This document shows, in pieces, positions 8,731 to 17,538 of a stretch of DNA of 64,000 bases. Origin of the DNA: Cognatundibacterium aquatile (GTDB lineage: Bacteria; Pseudomonadota; Gammaproteobacteria; Burkholderiales; Burkholderiaceae_D); NCBI RefSeq assembly GCF_014699135.1, contig NZ_JACOFT010000006.1, positions 62,001 to 126,000 of the forward strand. Direction: 5' to 3'. The notes under the pieces were generated by a model. That model made no database searches. It had not been told where the DNA came from and saw only the letters and a list, made by a program, of their open reading frames with translations. A program made the translations under genes and the position numbers. How positions within the stretch are numbered: the stretch's first letter is position 1; each line of letters starts with the position of its first letter.

Positions 8731-10083
8731 TCAGTTACCTGCAATCGTCATGCTCTCGATCAGTATCGAGCCAGTCTGCTTGGTGCCGCGTACTAATGTA
8801 TCCGCACCAACCGCGACGATTTGCGTGAACATGTCGCGCATATTGCCAGCGATGGTGATCTCTTCGACCGGATATTGAATCACACCATTTTCCACCCAAT
8901 AGCCAGAAGCACCGCGCGAGTAGTCACCCGTCACGTAATTCACGCCCTGCCCCATCAGCTCGGTCACCAGTAAGCCAGTACCCATTTTTTTGAGCATGGC
9001 GGCAAAATGATCACTCTTTTTTGTATTGGATGACAGCAGACTCAGATTATGCGAGCCGCCCGCATTGCCGGTTGTTTGCATCCCCAGCTTGCGCGCCGAA
9101 TAGGTCGACAGGAAATAGCCTTGCAACACGCCATTGCTGACGACATCACGGCGCTGGGTGCGGACACCTTCATCATCAAATGGCGATGAACCTACCGCGC
9201 CCGGCACATGCGGATCTTCGACCACCTGAATATGTTCAGGAAAAATCTGCGTCCCCAGCGAATCGAGTAAAAACGAGGATTTACGATACAGGGCACCGCC
9301 GGAAACCGCCTGCACAAACGATCCCAGCAAGCCTGCGGCCAATGGTGCTTCAAACAGAACCGGGCATTTACGGGTAGTCAGTTTGCGTGCATTCAGACGC
9401 GCCAGCGCGCGTTCGGCAGCATAACGACCGATGGCTTCGGGTTGCGCCAGTTTTTTTGGATTGCGTTGCGATGAATACCAATCGTCACGCTGCATCTTGG
9501 CGCCCTTACCTGCAATCGGTGCCACAGCAATCGTATGACGGGAGAGCGGGTAACCACCGATAAAGCCACGTGAGTTCGCAGAAACGAAATGCGATTGCTG
9601 CACATGGACGCTGGCACCTTCACTATTCGTAATCCGTTTATCGACGGCAAACGCCGCCGCTTCGGTGCGCGTGGCGATATCGATCGCATCTTCTGCGCTG
9701 ATCTGCCACGGATAGCACAGCTTCAGGTCGCGCGGTGCCATTTCAAACAGTTCCGCATCCGCCAGGCCGGCGCAATCGTCTTCGGCAGTAAAACGGGCGA
9801 TGTTATACGCTGCATCAACCGTATCTTTCAGCGCCTGACGGGAAAAATCAGAGGTGCTCGCATTGCCGCGTTTTTGTCCGATATAAACAGTAATACCAAT
9901 ACCTTTATCGCGGTTCTGCTCTATCGTTTCCACCTTGCCTTTGCGCACGCTGATCGATAAACCTTCGCCTTCGCTGATTTCGACGGCCGCATCGGAAGCG
10001 CCTTTTTCCTTAGCAAAAAGCAACATATCCTGCGCAATTTGTTTCAGTTGATCTTGGGAATGGGTAAAAACTGGCTTGCTCAT
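8731..10083 (-). CDS. pmbA: Metalloprotease subunit PmbA/TldE
   Basis: A 450-aa protein of the TldD/PmbA (U62) family. In enterobacteria TldD-TldE degrades unfolded peptides and matures microcin B17 and CcdA. The N-terminus GASDAAVEISEGEGLSISVR and the C-terminal GASGYWVENGVIQYPVEEIT block are typical; PmbA itself lacks the HExxxH zinc motif of TldD, as here. Divergent from darP, with which it is commonly paired in Burkholderiales. No tldD is in the window. Confidence 0.92.
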   Translation of the reverse strand: MSKPVFTHSQDQLKQIAQDMLLFAKEKGASDAAVEISEGEGLSISVRKGKVETIEQNRDKGIGITVYIGQKRGNASTSDFSRQALKDTVDAAYNIARFTAEDDCAGLADAELFEMAPRDLKLCYPWQISAEDAIDIATRTEAAAFAVDKRITNSEGASVHVQQSHFVSANSRGFIGGYPLSRHTIAVAPIAGKGAKMQRDDWYSSQRNPKKLAQPEAIGRYAAERALARLNARKLTTRKCPVLFEAPLAAGLLGSFVQAVSGGALYRKSSFLLDSLGTQIFPEHIQVVEDPHVPGAVGSSPFDDEGVRTQRRDVVSNGVLQGYFLSTYSARKLGMQTTGNAGGSHNLSLLSSNTKKSDHFAAMLKKMGTGLLVTELMGQGVNYVTGDYSRGASGYWVENGVIQYPVEEITIAGNMRDMFTQIVAVGADTLVRGTKQTGSILIESMTIAGN

Positions 10084-10164
10084 AGATGAGGTTTCTTTGG
10101 AGACGGAACTAAAACGGTTATCATATCAGCCGTTTCATTAAGTTTATAGTAAAGGCGCAGAATT

Positions 10165-10770
10165 ATGCCAAATCCAAACCGGGGCTCATGTGGCTACCAA
10201 TCGAGCGAATTTGAAGAGGAATACGAACGCCCTTCAAAATCTCAGCTCAAACGCGAAATGACCGCGTTGCAAAAACTGGGACAAGAACTGGTCGAACAGG
10301 CGCGTGACCGCGTCAAACGCGTTCCTATGCCGGAAGATGTGCGCGATGCGATTCTCGCATGTCAGCAAATCACGAACCATGAAGGTCGTCGTCGTCAGAT
10401 GCAATTTGTCGGCAAAAAAATGCGTACGCTGGATGAGGCGGAAGTTGCCCTGATCCAGAAAACCATCGACAGCTGGAAAGGTGCGTCGAAAGCAGAAACC
10501 GCCGCGATGCATGCGATGGAACGCCGCCGCGACAAACTGCTGACAGATGACAATGCTTTGACAGAGTTACTGTCTGAACATCCGCATCTCGATGTACAGC
10601 AATTGCGCACCCTGATCCGCAACGCGCGTAAGGAACAGGCAGAAAACAAACCGCCAAAAGCCTACCGCGAGATTTTCCAGATTCTGAAGCAATTGCAGAA
10701 AGCGCCCGCGGGCGATGATGCATTGGATGATGAGGATGCAGAAGATCAAGAGGATGAGGACAATGAGTAA
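10165..10770 (+). CDS. darP: Ribosome-associated protein DarP (YjgA, DUF615)
   Basis: A 201-aa, highly charged protein of the YjgA/DUF615 family. In E. coli it binds late 50S precursors and promotes their maturation. Seen: the FEEEYERPSKSQLKREMTAL start and the GRRRQMQFVGKKMR segment, both family hallmarks. The last 20 residues are almost all Asp/Glu (DDALDDEDAEDQEDEDNE). Its TAA overlaps the mog start by 8 nt (10763-10770), implying coupling. Confidence 0.92.
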   Translation: MPNPNRGSCGYQSSEFEEEYERPSKSQLKREMTALQKLGQELVEQARDRVKRVPMPEDVRDAILACQQITNHEGRRRQMQFVGKKMRTLDEAEVALIQKTIDSWKGASKAETAAMHAMERRRDKLLTDDNALTELLSEHPHLDVQQLRTLIRNARKEQAENKPPKAYREIFQILKQLQKAPAGDDALDDEDAEDQEDEDNE

Positions 10771-11380
10771 TACGGATACAGCCGACCGCGCATTGCGCAT
10801 AGGCCTGGTCTCGATTTCTGACCGCGCCTCTGCCGGTGTCTATCAGGATCAGGGTTTGCCCGCGTTGCAGGAATGGTTCAGCACTGCCATGGCGAGCAAT
10901 TGGGTGATGGAAACCCGCCTGATTCCCGATGAACGTCAGGCGATCGAACAAGCGCTGACTGAGTTGGTGGATGTGGCGCGCTGCGATCTGGTGATCACCA
11001 CTGGCGGCACCGGCCCTGCGCGGCGCGATGTGACGCCGGAAGCCACGCTGGCGGTCGCCACCAAAGAGATGCCGGGATTCGGCGAGCAGATGCGTCAGAT
11101 CAGCCTGCAATTTGTGCCAACCGCGATCTTGTCGCGGCAAGTGGCTGTGATACGTGAAGCCGCTGATCACGCCGCATTGATTCTGAATTTGCCGGGGCAA
11201 CCGAAGTCGATTAAAGAAACGCTGGAAGGTTTGAAAGATGCGGATGGCAAACAGATTGTGTCTGGCATTTTTGCAGCGATTCCTTATTGCATCGACCTGA
11301 TCGGCGGGCCTTACATAGAAACGCACGAATCCGTGTGCAAAGTCTTCCGCCCTAAATCGGCGTTACGACAAAAATCCTGA
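10763..11380 (+). CDS. mog: Molybdopterin adenylyltransferase
   Basis: A 205-aa MoCF-fold enzyme that adenylates molybdopterin before molybdate insertion. The motifs TTGGTGPARRDVTPEAT and LPGQPKSIKETLEGL are characteristic of Mog. The frame is open further upstream (10715), but that part is the acidic tail of darP read in another frame. MSNTDTADRALRIGLVSISDRAS is the natural N-terminus. It overlaps darP by 8 nt. Confidence 0.93.
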   Translation: MSNTDTADRALRIGLVSISDRASAGVYQDQGLPALQEWFSTAMASNWVMETRLIPDERQAIEQALTELVDVARCDLVITTGGTGPARRDVTPEATLAVATKEMPGFGEQMRQISLQFVPTAILSRQVAVIREAADHAALILNLPGQPKSIKETLEGLKDADGKQIVSGIFAAIPYCIDLIGGPYIETHESVCKVFRPKSALRQKS

Positions 11381-11530
11381 TTGCCTCTGTTAAATCGGGT
11401 CGCCAGCAATGTACGCAGACAGATGAACAAAGCAGATTTTCCGCCATCAGCAAGACGATTATGGATTACTGCTTTGCTCGGCACTTCTGCGCTCGGCCTG
11501 CTCAATAACGCCTTTGGGGTAACTGTGAAC

Positions 11531-11550
11531 GCGGTGACTGCAGTCACCGC
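11531..11550. repeat. 20-bp perfect palindrome upstream of the esterase
   Basis: GCGGTGACTG followed by its exact reverse complement CAGTCACCGC, then a further partial copy CAGTCAC (11550-11556). It lies 77 bp upstream of the conserved esterase start, and may be an operator. It would be inside the gene if the longer start is used. Confidence 0.7.
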
Positions 11551-11626
11551 AGTCACAACTAAGAAACAACAGAAATCATCCGACATCCGCAATTCCCCTT
11601 CAACCAAGAAAAATACTCCGTCAGCC

Positions 11627-12298
11627 ATGAGCAATTACCTCGACACCGTAGAAATTGAAAGCGCCACCAATCCCAGCGTCGCCATTATCTGGATGCATGG
11701 TCTGGGCGCAGATGCCAATGATTTCGTTCCCATCGTTCAGGAACTCAATCTGAGCGGCTTACCCGGCATACGCTTCGTGTTCCCGAACGCGCCAACGATG
11801 CCGGTGACGATCAACAATGGCTACGTGATGCGCGCCTGGTATGACATTCTGGGCACCGACATCGCCCGCCGCGAAGATGAAAAAGGCTTACGCGCATCGC
11901 AAGCGGAAATTGAAAAACTGATCGCGCGCGAAGTGGCACGCGGCATTCCGGCTAATAAAATTTTCCTCGCGGGTTTCTCGCAAGGTTGTGCGATGACCTT
12001 GCAAACCGGCTTACGCTATCCGCAAAAACTGGCAGGCTTGCTGTGTTTATCCGGCTACGTGCCATTGCGTGATGTGGTTGCTGCTGAACGCAACGCAGCG
12101 AATCAGGATACGCCGGTGTTTCTGGTGCATGGCCGCGCCGATCCTGTGATTCACATTCAACGCGCAGAGCAATCGCGCGATTTGCTGAAAGAGCTGGGTT
12201 ATCAGGTCGAATGGCATGAATACATGATGCCGCATTCGGTCTGCGCCGAAGAAATCCGCGATATCGGGCTGTGGTTGCACAAGGTGCTGGCAGCGTAA
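11627..12298 (+). CDS. Carboxylesterase / phospholipase (alpha/beta hydrolase)
   Basis: A 223-aa serine hydrolase of the Abhydrolase_2 family (PF02230), like P. fluorescens carboxylesterase II. Catalytic motifs: GFSQGCAM (nucleophile Ser), the Asp in HGRADPVI, and the His in MPHSV. The family-length protein begins MSNYLDTVEIE at 11627. The frame is open back to 11381; the extra 82 codons include SARRLWITALLGTSALGLL, which looks like a signal or Tat-type leader, so an exported longer form cannot be excluded. It follows mog directly on the same strand. Confidence 0.85.
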   Translation: MSNYLDTVEIESATNPSVAIIWMHGLGADANDFVPIVQELNLSGLPGIRFVFPNAPTMPVTINNGYVMRAWYDILGTDIARREDEKGLRASQAEIEKLIAREVARGIPANKIFLAGFSQGCAMTLQTGLRYPQKLAGLLCLSGYVPLRDVVAAERNAANQDTPVFLVHGRADPVIHIQRAEQSRDLLKELGYQVEWHEYMMPHSVCAEEIRDIGLWLHKVLAA

Positions 12299-12338
12299 AT
12301 TTGCACCTGTTGCCCGTTGCAAGAGGCAAAAATGCCTT

Positions 12339-12413
12339 AAATATACTCCCCCCAGTATTTTAAAACGTCCTTATTTTCTGCTGAGAATAAGGCGTTTTTT
12401 GCATATACTCCCC
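12339..12413 (+). repeat. ATACTCCCC intergenic repeat, rearranged copy A
   Basis: The first 20 bases (AAATATACTCCCCCCAGTAT) match the copy at 34467-34486 exactly. The interior CTGC..G...TAAGG resembles the copy at 62250-62335. The right end reads GCATATACTCCCC, the reverse orientation of what the other copies have, so this end appears flipped. Confidence 0.7.
12364..12400 (+). terminator. Intrinsic terminator inside repeat copy A
   Basis: Stem AACG(T)CCTTATT / AATAAGG-CGTT (one bulged T), 10-nt loop, then a run of Ts. It lies 65 bp beyond the esterase gene and probably ends its transcript. Confidence 0.75.
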
Positions 12414-12708
12414 GTTTTTCGTCATTTTTTTATAAAATCAAAGCGCAAAACTGAGGCTTGCCTGAGTTCAGCAGCAATGGCGATCAGCGCATCAGAACGA
12501 CCGCACCATGCCCGCATTCACTGTTTGCGATGTATAGTACGCGCACATCCTGAGCAGCAAAAAAGTATGACAAAAGGAAGAGCGTCCACCCTCTTTTTTT
12601 TTCATATCGATATACGCAAAAAATGTAAGGAAGCACGCTTAATAAAGATCAATCACGCGGCATCACCTGACTCGTAGTATCCATACACCCAACTTCTGAA
12701 AGACCATC

Positions 12709-13683
12709 ATGGCACTTTATTTGAACAACGCAGATTCCATCGGACGCACACCATTGATTCGCCTCAACCGCATCACCGCCGGTGCAGGCGCAACGGTGCT
12801 GGTGAAAGTGGAAGGCCGCAATCCCGCCTACTCCGTCAAATGCCGTATCGGCGCGGCGATGATCGCGGACGCCGAAGAACGCGGATTGCTTGGCGCAGGC
12901 AAAGAACTGATAGAACCCACCAGCGGCAACACCGGTATCGCCCTCGCTTTCGTCGCAGCAGCCAAAGGCATACCGCTGACATTGACGATGCCGGAAACCA
13001 TGAGCATAGAACGCCGAAAATTACTCGCTGCCTTCGGCGCGAAGCTGGTACTGACCGAAGGGCCTAAAGGCATGAATGGCGCGATCGCCAAAGCCGAAGA
13101 AATCCGCGCCAGCGACCCGGATCGTTATGTCTTGTTGCAGCAGTTTAAAAACCCGGCGAATCCGGCAGTACATGAACGCACGACAGGCCCGGAAATCTGG
13201 GAAGACACCAAGGGCAACATCGATATTTTTGTCGCTGGCGTCGGCACCGGCGGCACCATTACCGGCGTCTCCCGTTATCTGAAAAAGACGCAGGGCAAAG
13301 CGCTGCATACCGTTGCGGTAGAGCCTACTTCCAGCCCGATACTGACGCAGCAACGCGCAGGCCTGCCTTTGCAACCGGGGCCGCATAAAATTCAGGGTAT
13401 AGGCGCTGGCTTTGTGCCTGATGTACTGGATTTATCGCTGATCGATCAGGTGGAACAAGTCAGCAACGAAGACGCAGTGCTGTTCGCGCAGCGACTCGCC
13501 AAAGAAGAAGGCATACTGGCCGGCATCTCGTGCGGCGCAGCGGTCGCGGCAGCAACCCGACTCGCGTTTTTACCTGAAAATGCAGGTAAAACCATCGTCG
13601 CGATTTTGCCGGATTCCGGTGAGCGTTATTTAAGCTCAGTGTTATTTGAAGGTTACTTTGATGCAGCAGGTGTTGCTGTATAA
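12709..13683 (+). CDS. cysK: Cysteine synthase A (O-acetylserine sulfhydrylase)
   Basis: A 324-aa PLP enzyme that makes cysteine from O-acetylserine and sulfide. The PLP lysine is in [10 protein letters not shown] (Lys44), the substrate loop is TSGNTG (71-76), and the [12 protein letters not shown] phosphate-binding loop follows. The C-terminal [15 protein letters not shown] and the overall close match to E. coli CysK favour CysK over CysM. Stands alone, ended by a strong terminator. Confidence 0.93.
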   Translation: MALYLNNADSIGRTPLIRLNRITAGAGATVLVKVEGRNPAYSVKCRIGAAMIADAEERGLLGAGKELIEPTSGNTGIALAFVAAAKGIPLTLTMPETMSIERRKLLAAFGAKLVLTEGPKGMNGAIAKAEEIRASDPDRYVLLQQFKNPANPAVHERTTGPEIWEDTKGNIDIFVAGVGTGGTITGVSRYLKKTQGKALHTVAVEPTSSPILTQQRAGLPLQPGPHKIQGIGAGFVPDVLDLSLIDQVEQVSNEDAVLFAQRLAKEEGILAGISCGAAVAAATRLAFLPENAGKTIVAILPDSGERYLSSVLFEGYFDAAGVAV

Positions 13684-13703
13684 AAAAGTCGTCGCATCAA
13701 TGT

Positions 13704-13756
13704 AAAACGGCTTGCGGAAAAACAGAGCCATCTCTGATTTCTCCGCAAGCCGTTTT
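13704..13756. terminator. Bidirectional terminator cysK / yaeQ
   Basis: Perfect 15-bp stem AAAACGGCTTGCGGA / TCCGCAAGCCGTTTT with A- and T-runs on either side, between two convergent genes. It serves both. Confidence 0.9.
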
Positions 13757-13779
13757 TACGTCACTCTTATAAAAGCAGA

Positions 13780-14322
13780 TCAACCAAAATCCTTCAGCAT
13801 TTCCAGATCGATCTGCACCGAGGCATCGCCTGCGGACATCCAGATTTGCCCGTCCTGTATTGTGCATTGCAATTGCATAGAACGTTGTGCAAGTTTTTCC
13901 AGCGCCTGACTTTGTTCTGACGGCACATTCATCACCTTCAGATTTTTTGCGCGATCGAGGCGGCTGTTCATCTGCTTCCACCAGATATCGCTGGCACTGG
14001 CAAAGCTGTAGACGATCACTTTATCTGAGCGCCCGCAGGCCTTCAACAAACGGCGGTCATCGGGTTGACCAACTTCCACCCACAGTTGTATCGCGTCGGT
14101 ATAGTCTTTTTCCCACAGATCCGGCTCTTCCGTATCGGAAATGCCTTTGCCGAATTCCAGACGCTCAGCGGCGTGAATGGCAAACGCCAGCACGCGTATC
14201 ATCATGCGTTCATCGGTTTCCGATGGATGGCGGGCAATCGTCAGACTGTGGTCGGCGTAATAGCCACGATCCATATCAGAGATATTCAGATCGGCTTTGT
14301 AGATAATCGATTTCAAGGCCAT
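13780..14322 (-). CDS. yaeQ: YaeQ family protein
   Basis: A 180-aa YaeQ protein with a PD-(D/E)XK nuclease-like fold known from structures. In E. coli it was first linked to suppression of rfaH defects. The start MALKSIIYKADLNISDMDRGYY and the HPSETDERMMIRVLAFA motif are diagnostic. Its ATG shares one base with the purU stop (TAATG), so it is translated from the purU message. Its biochemical role is unsettled. Confidence 0.93.
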   Translation of the reverse strand: MALKSIIYKADLNISDMDRGYYADHSLTIARHPSETDERMMIRVLAFAIHAAERLEFGKGISDTEEPDLWEKDYTDAIQLWVEVGQPDDRRLLKACGRSDKVIVYSFASASDIWWKQMNSRLDRAKNLKVMNVPSEQSQALEKLAQRSMQLQCTIQDGQIWMSAGDASVQIDLEMLKDFG

Positions 14323-15194
14323 TATTTGAACACCACTGTCTTGTGACCATTCAGCAAAATGCGGTGTTCAACAAACCATTTCACGGCACGTGCCAGCACC
14401 ACGCATTCAACATCACGACCAATGGCTGTCAGTGTTTCCGGTTCCATCGCATGATCAACGCGCTCAACATCCTGCTCAATAATCGGGCCTTCATCCAGAT
14501 CGCCAGTGACAAAGTGCGCAGTCGCACCGATCAGTTTCACGCCGCGTTCATGCGCCTGATAATAGGGTTTCGCACCTTTAAAGCTAGGCAGGAAAGAGTG
14601 ATGAATATTGATTGCTTTGCCTTTGAGTGCATCACACATCTGCGGCGACAAAATCTGCATATAGCGCGCCAACACCACCAGATCAGCGTGATTAGCAGCG
14701 ACGATTTCCAACACTTTTTCTTCCTGCGCACGCTTGGCCTCAGCCGACGCACCTGCAGCCAGTGGCAAATGGTGGAAAGGAATATTGTAGCTGGCCGCAA
14801 GCTGATAAAAATCGGTGTGATTAGAAACGATGGCTTTAATTTCCACCGGCAATAAACCGCTCTTGTAGCGGAACAGCAAATCATTCAGGCAATGACCGAT
14901 TTTTGAAACCATCAGTATCACGGCGGGTTTGTGGTGCGCGTCATTGAGCTTCCAGCTCATTTGCATGCCGTGAGCGAGTTCCGCAAATTCTTCGCGTAAT
15001 GCTGCCTCTTTGACGCCCGCATCTTCAACAGCGAAATGCACACGCATAAAAAACGTGGCGGATTGTTCATCACCAAACTGCGCAGAATCGATGATATTGC
15101 AGCCATGATTGGCTAAAAATCCTGAAACGCTGTGTACGATACCGCGTTGATCAGGACAAGAAAGGGTGAGAATATATTCTGGTCGTATGGTCAT
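14322..15194 (-). CDS. purU: Formyltetrahydrofolate deformylase
   Basis: A 290-aa enzyme releasing formate from 10-formyl-THF, balancing one-carbon pools. An N-terminal ACT domain (YILTLSCPDQRGIVHSVSGFL) is followed by the formyltransferase-like catalytic domain with NIHHSFLPSFKGA and the HFVTGDLDEGPII loop. The frame extends upstream to 15281, but that part is not family-like. Two adjacent ATGs (15197 and 15194) are possible starts; MTIRPEYIL was chosen. Coupled to yaeQ. Confidence 0.92.
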   Translation of the reverse strand: MTIRPEYILTLSCPDQRGIVHSVSGFLANHGCNIIDSAQFGDEQSATFFMRVHFAVEDAGVKEAALREEFAELAHGMQMSWKLNDAHHKPAVILMVSKIGHCLNDLLFRYKSGLLPVEIKAIVSNHTDFYQLAASYNIPFHHLPLAAGASAEAKRAQEEKVLEIVAANHADLVVLARYMQILSPQMCDALKGKAINIHHSFLPSFKGAKPYYQAHERGVKLIGATAHFVTGDLDEGPIIEQDVERVDHAMEPETLTAIGRDVECVVLARAVKWFVEHRILLNGHKTVVFK

Positions 15195-15499
15195 CATGTT
15201 ATTTTTTCGCCCGAATACACATGACATTCGGGGGTGAGGCAAATTTAATTTGGAATAACCCGCAATTTTAAAGCAAAACAAAGCTAAAAACCGTAACTGA
15301 CTATTGTCGCACGTTCATCGCAGGTACGTCGCGCATCGGTGCCAGATTAGCGAGAATCGGTTCTGAATTTCACGGCGTTTTAAAATAGCGGCAACAAAAA
15401 GCACGTACGTTCTATTTCGTGTATATTAAGGCTGGCGCAAAAACAGCGATAGCCACCATCCGTAAAACGTAAGACATCACCAAAAACACAGGAGACACT
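15195..15499. other. Divergent intergenic region purU / CurA-type gene
   Basis: 305 bp without a gene. It should hold both promoters; a TATATT hexamer at about 15420 upstream of the plus-strand gene is a possible -10. No clear operator. Confidence 0.4.
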
Positions 15500-16525
15500 A
15501 TGAGCAGCTTCAGCAATCAACAATACCGCCTCGCCGCCCGTCCGGTCGGCACACCGAAACACAGCGACTGGAAATTCACCACCGAACAAGTCAGAGAGAT
15601 CAACGATGGTGAAATCGTCGTCCAAACGATCTACATTTCACTGGACCCTGCGATGCGCGGCTGGATGAATGAAGGCAAATCCTATATCCGCCCGGTCGCG
15701 ATTGATGAAGTCATGCGCGCTGGCGGTGTCGGCAAGGTGGTGGCATCGAAATCGCCTTTATTTGCGGTCGGCGATTATGTTTCCGGCGGCACCGGCGTGC
15801 AGCAATACTGGGTTGGCGCGGCGAACGATAAAACAGCGGCCTTCTACAAAATTAATCCAGCACTCGCACCTTTACCGAAATACCTGAATGCGCTCGGCAT
15901 GCCTGGCATGACTGCGTATTTTGGCTTGCTCGATGTCGGCCAGCCGAAAGCGGGCGAGACTGTTGTCGTTTCTGGTGCGGCGGGTGCGGTCGGTCAAACG
16001 GTTGGTCAGGTTGCCAAACAAAAAGGCTGCCGCGTCGTTGGCATCGCTGGCGGTAAAGACAAATGCGATTTCGTGGTGAATGAACTCGGCTTTGATGCCT
16101 GCATCGATTACAAAACCGGTTCTGTACGTGATGGACTGAAAGAACATTGCCCGAATGGCGTAGACGTGTATTTTGATAACGTTGGTGGCGACATTCTCGA
16201 TACCGTGCTGACCCGTATCAATATGAAAGCCCGCATCATCATCTGCGGTGCAATCTCACAATACAACAACACAACACCGGTTAAGGGGCCAGCCAATTAT
16301 TTATCGCTGCTGGTCAATCGTGCGCGTATGGAAGGTATCGTCGTTTTTGATTATGCCGCACGTTATGGCGAAGCGGTCGCAGAAATGAGCAAGTGGATGG
16401 CAGAAGGTAAATTCCACACCCGCGAAGATATCGTCAAAGGCATAGAAACTTTCCCTGACACGCTGATGATGCTGTTCGATGGAAAAAATTTCGGCAAGCT
16501 GATTCTGCAAGTCGCAGACGAGTAA
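15500..16525 (+). CDS. NADP-dependent oxidoreductase, CurA/leukotriene-B4-dehydrogenase type
   Basis: A 341-aa zinc-independent medium-chain dehydrogenase that reduces alkenals or enones with NADPH (family of E. coli CurA, curcumin reductase). The Rossmann motif VSGAAGAVGQTVGQ lies near residues 157-170; SLDPAMRGWMN and NVGGDILDTVL are family blocks. No zinc ligands are present. A strong AGGAGA Shine-Dalgarno precedes the ATG. Monocistronic, with its own terminator. The natural substrate is unknown. Confidence 0.9.
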   Translation: MSSFSNQQYRLAARPVGTPKHSDWKFTTEQVREINDGEIVVQTIYISLDPAMRGWMNEGKSYIRPVAIDEVMRAGGVGKVVASKSPLFAVGDYVSGGTGVQQYWVGAANDKTAAFYKINPALAPLPKYLNALGMPGMTAYFGLLDVGQPKAGETVVVSGAAGAVGQTVGQVAKQKGCRVVGIAGGKDKCDFVVNELGFDACIDYKTGSVRDGLKEHCPNGVDVYFDNVGGDILDTVLTRINMKARIIICGAISQYNNTTPVKGPANYLSLLVNRARMEGIVVFDYAARYGEAVAEMSKWMAEGKFHTREDIVKGIETFPDTLMMLFDGKNFGKLILQVADE

Positions 16526-16546
16526 TTTTTCATCTGAACTGACACA

Positions 16547-16582
16547 AAAAAACGGCCTGAGAAAAACACAGGCCGTTTTTTT
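16547..16582 (+). terminator. Intrinsic terminator of the CurA-type gene
   Basis: Stem AAAAACGGCCTG / CAGGCCGTTTTT with a 9-nt loop and a T-run, 20 bp after the stop. Confidence 0.9.
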
Positions 16583-16677
16583 ATTCTGCTTACCGACGAT
16601 GAAATGAAGACGCCATCAGCGGAGAATTACATCGTCGGGCTATTTCGATCACACTCGCCGCGCGATACGGAAGCGAT

Positions 16678-17475
16678 TTACTTCGCGGGCTGCCAGGGTC
16701 TGATCCACGCCAAACCTTCTGAGGTTCCCGCCCGTGGCCGGTATTCGCAACCTATCCAGCCGTTATAGCCCAAATCATCCAACAGTTGAAACAGATACGG
16801 GTAATTTACTTCGCCTTCGGATGGTTCATGACGATCTGGCACACCAGCGATCTGTATATGACCGATGCCAGCCTGCGGCCTGCGCATATCCCGCTGCAGC
16901 TTGCGTGTGATATCGCCTTCCATAATCTGGCAGTGATACATATCAAACTGCACTTGCAAATGGCTGACGCCAATTTCTTCACAGATTTCCTGCGCCATAT
17001 TTTGCTCAGATAAAAAATATCCCGGCATATCACGGGTATTGATAGGTTCAATTAACACCGTCAGATTTTCACGCGAGGCCAGTAATGCCGCATACGCCAG
17101 ATTACCCAGATAGACCGCGCGATGACGCGCCCTATCTTGCTCTGGCTGTATCAAGCCCGCCATCACATGAATATGACGGTTGCCCAGCACGCGGGCGTAT
17201 TCCAGCGCCTGATCAAAGCCACGCTTAAATTCGTCTTCGCGCCCCGGCAACGACGCCAGGCCACGTTCACCGGATGCCCAGTTCCCCGGTGGCGCATTGA
17301 ACAACACTTGCTGTAAATTATTCGCGTCCAGCAATTCACGTAATTGCTGCGCCGGATAATCGTAGGGAAACAGATATTCCACTCCAGTGAAACCATCTTT
17401 TGCCGCAGCAGCAAAACGTGCAGGAAAATCGACTTCGGTATACATCATGCTGAGATTGGCAGCAAAACGAGGCAT
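16678..17475 (-). CDS. hyi: Hydroxypyruvate isomerase-like TIM-barrel protein
   Basis: A 265-aa AP_endonuc_2 (xylose-isomerase-like) fold protein. The start [21 protein letters not shown] and the metal-site segments [14 protein letters not shown] and [13 protein letters not shown] match Hyi/OtnI enzymes, which interconvert hydroxypyruvate and tartronate semialdehyde or isomerise 2-oxo-tetronates. No gcl, glxR or otn partners are adjacent, so the substrate is left open. It is followed by the SBF-like transporter gene upstream on the same strand. Confidence 0.85.
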   Translation of the reverse strand: MPRFAANLSMMYTEVDFPARFAAAAKDGFTGVEYLFPYDYPAQQLRELLDANNLQQVLFNAPPGNWASGERGLASLPGREDEFKRGFDQALEYARVLGNRHIHVMAGLIQPEQDRARHRAVYLGNLAYAALLASRENLTVLIEPINTRDMPGYFLSEQNMAQEICEEIGVSHLQVQFDMYHCQIMEGDITRKLQRDMRRPQAGIGHIQIAGVPDRHEPSEGEVNYPYLFQLLDDLGYNGWIGCEYRPRAGTSEGLAWIRPWQPAK

Positions 17476-17538
17476 GTATTTCTCCTTAAAAAACCCGGTA
17501 TTCAGGCAGGCCTGACATTGGCCGGATTCTGTTGATTT

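Larger units (their letters stand above)
12299..12708. other. Intergenic region with repeat copy and terminator
   Basis: 410 bp with no convincing gene. Its left half carries the rearranged copy of the ATACTCCCC repeat (12339-12413), which contains an intrinsic terminator. The right half, leading into cysK, shows AT-rich patches but no operator I can name. Confidence 0.6.

Noticed and set aside
12399-12677. 92-codon open frame before cysK
   Set aside because: Begins inside the repeat, no ribosome site, basic low-quality composition.
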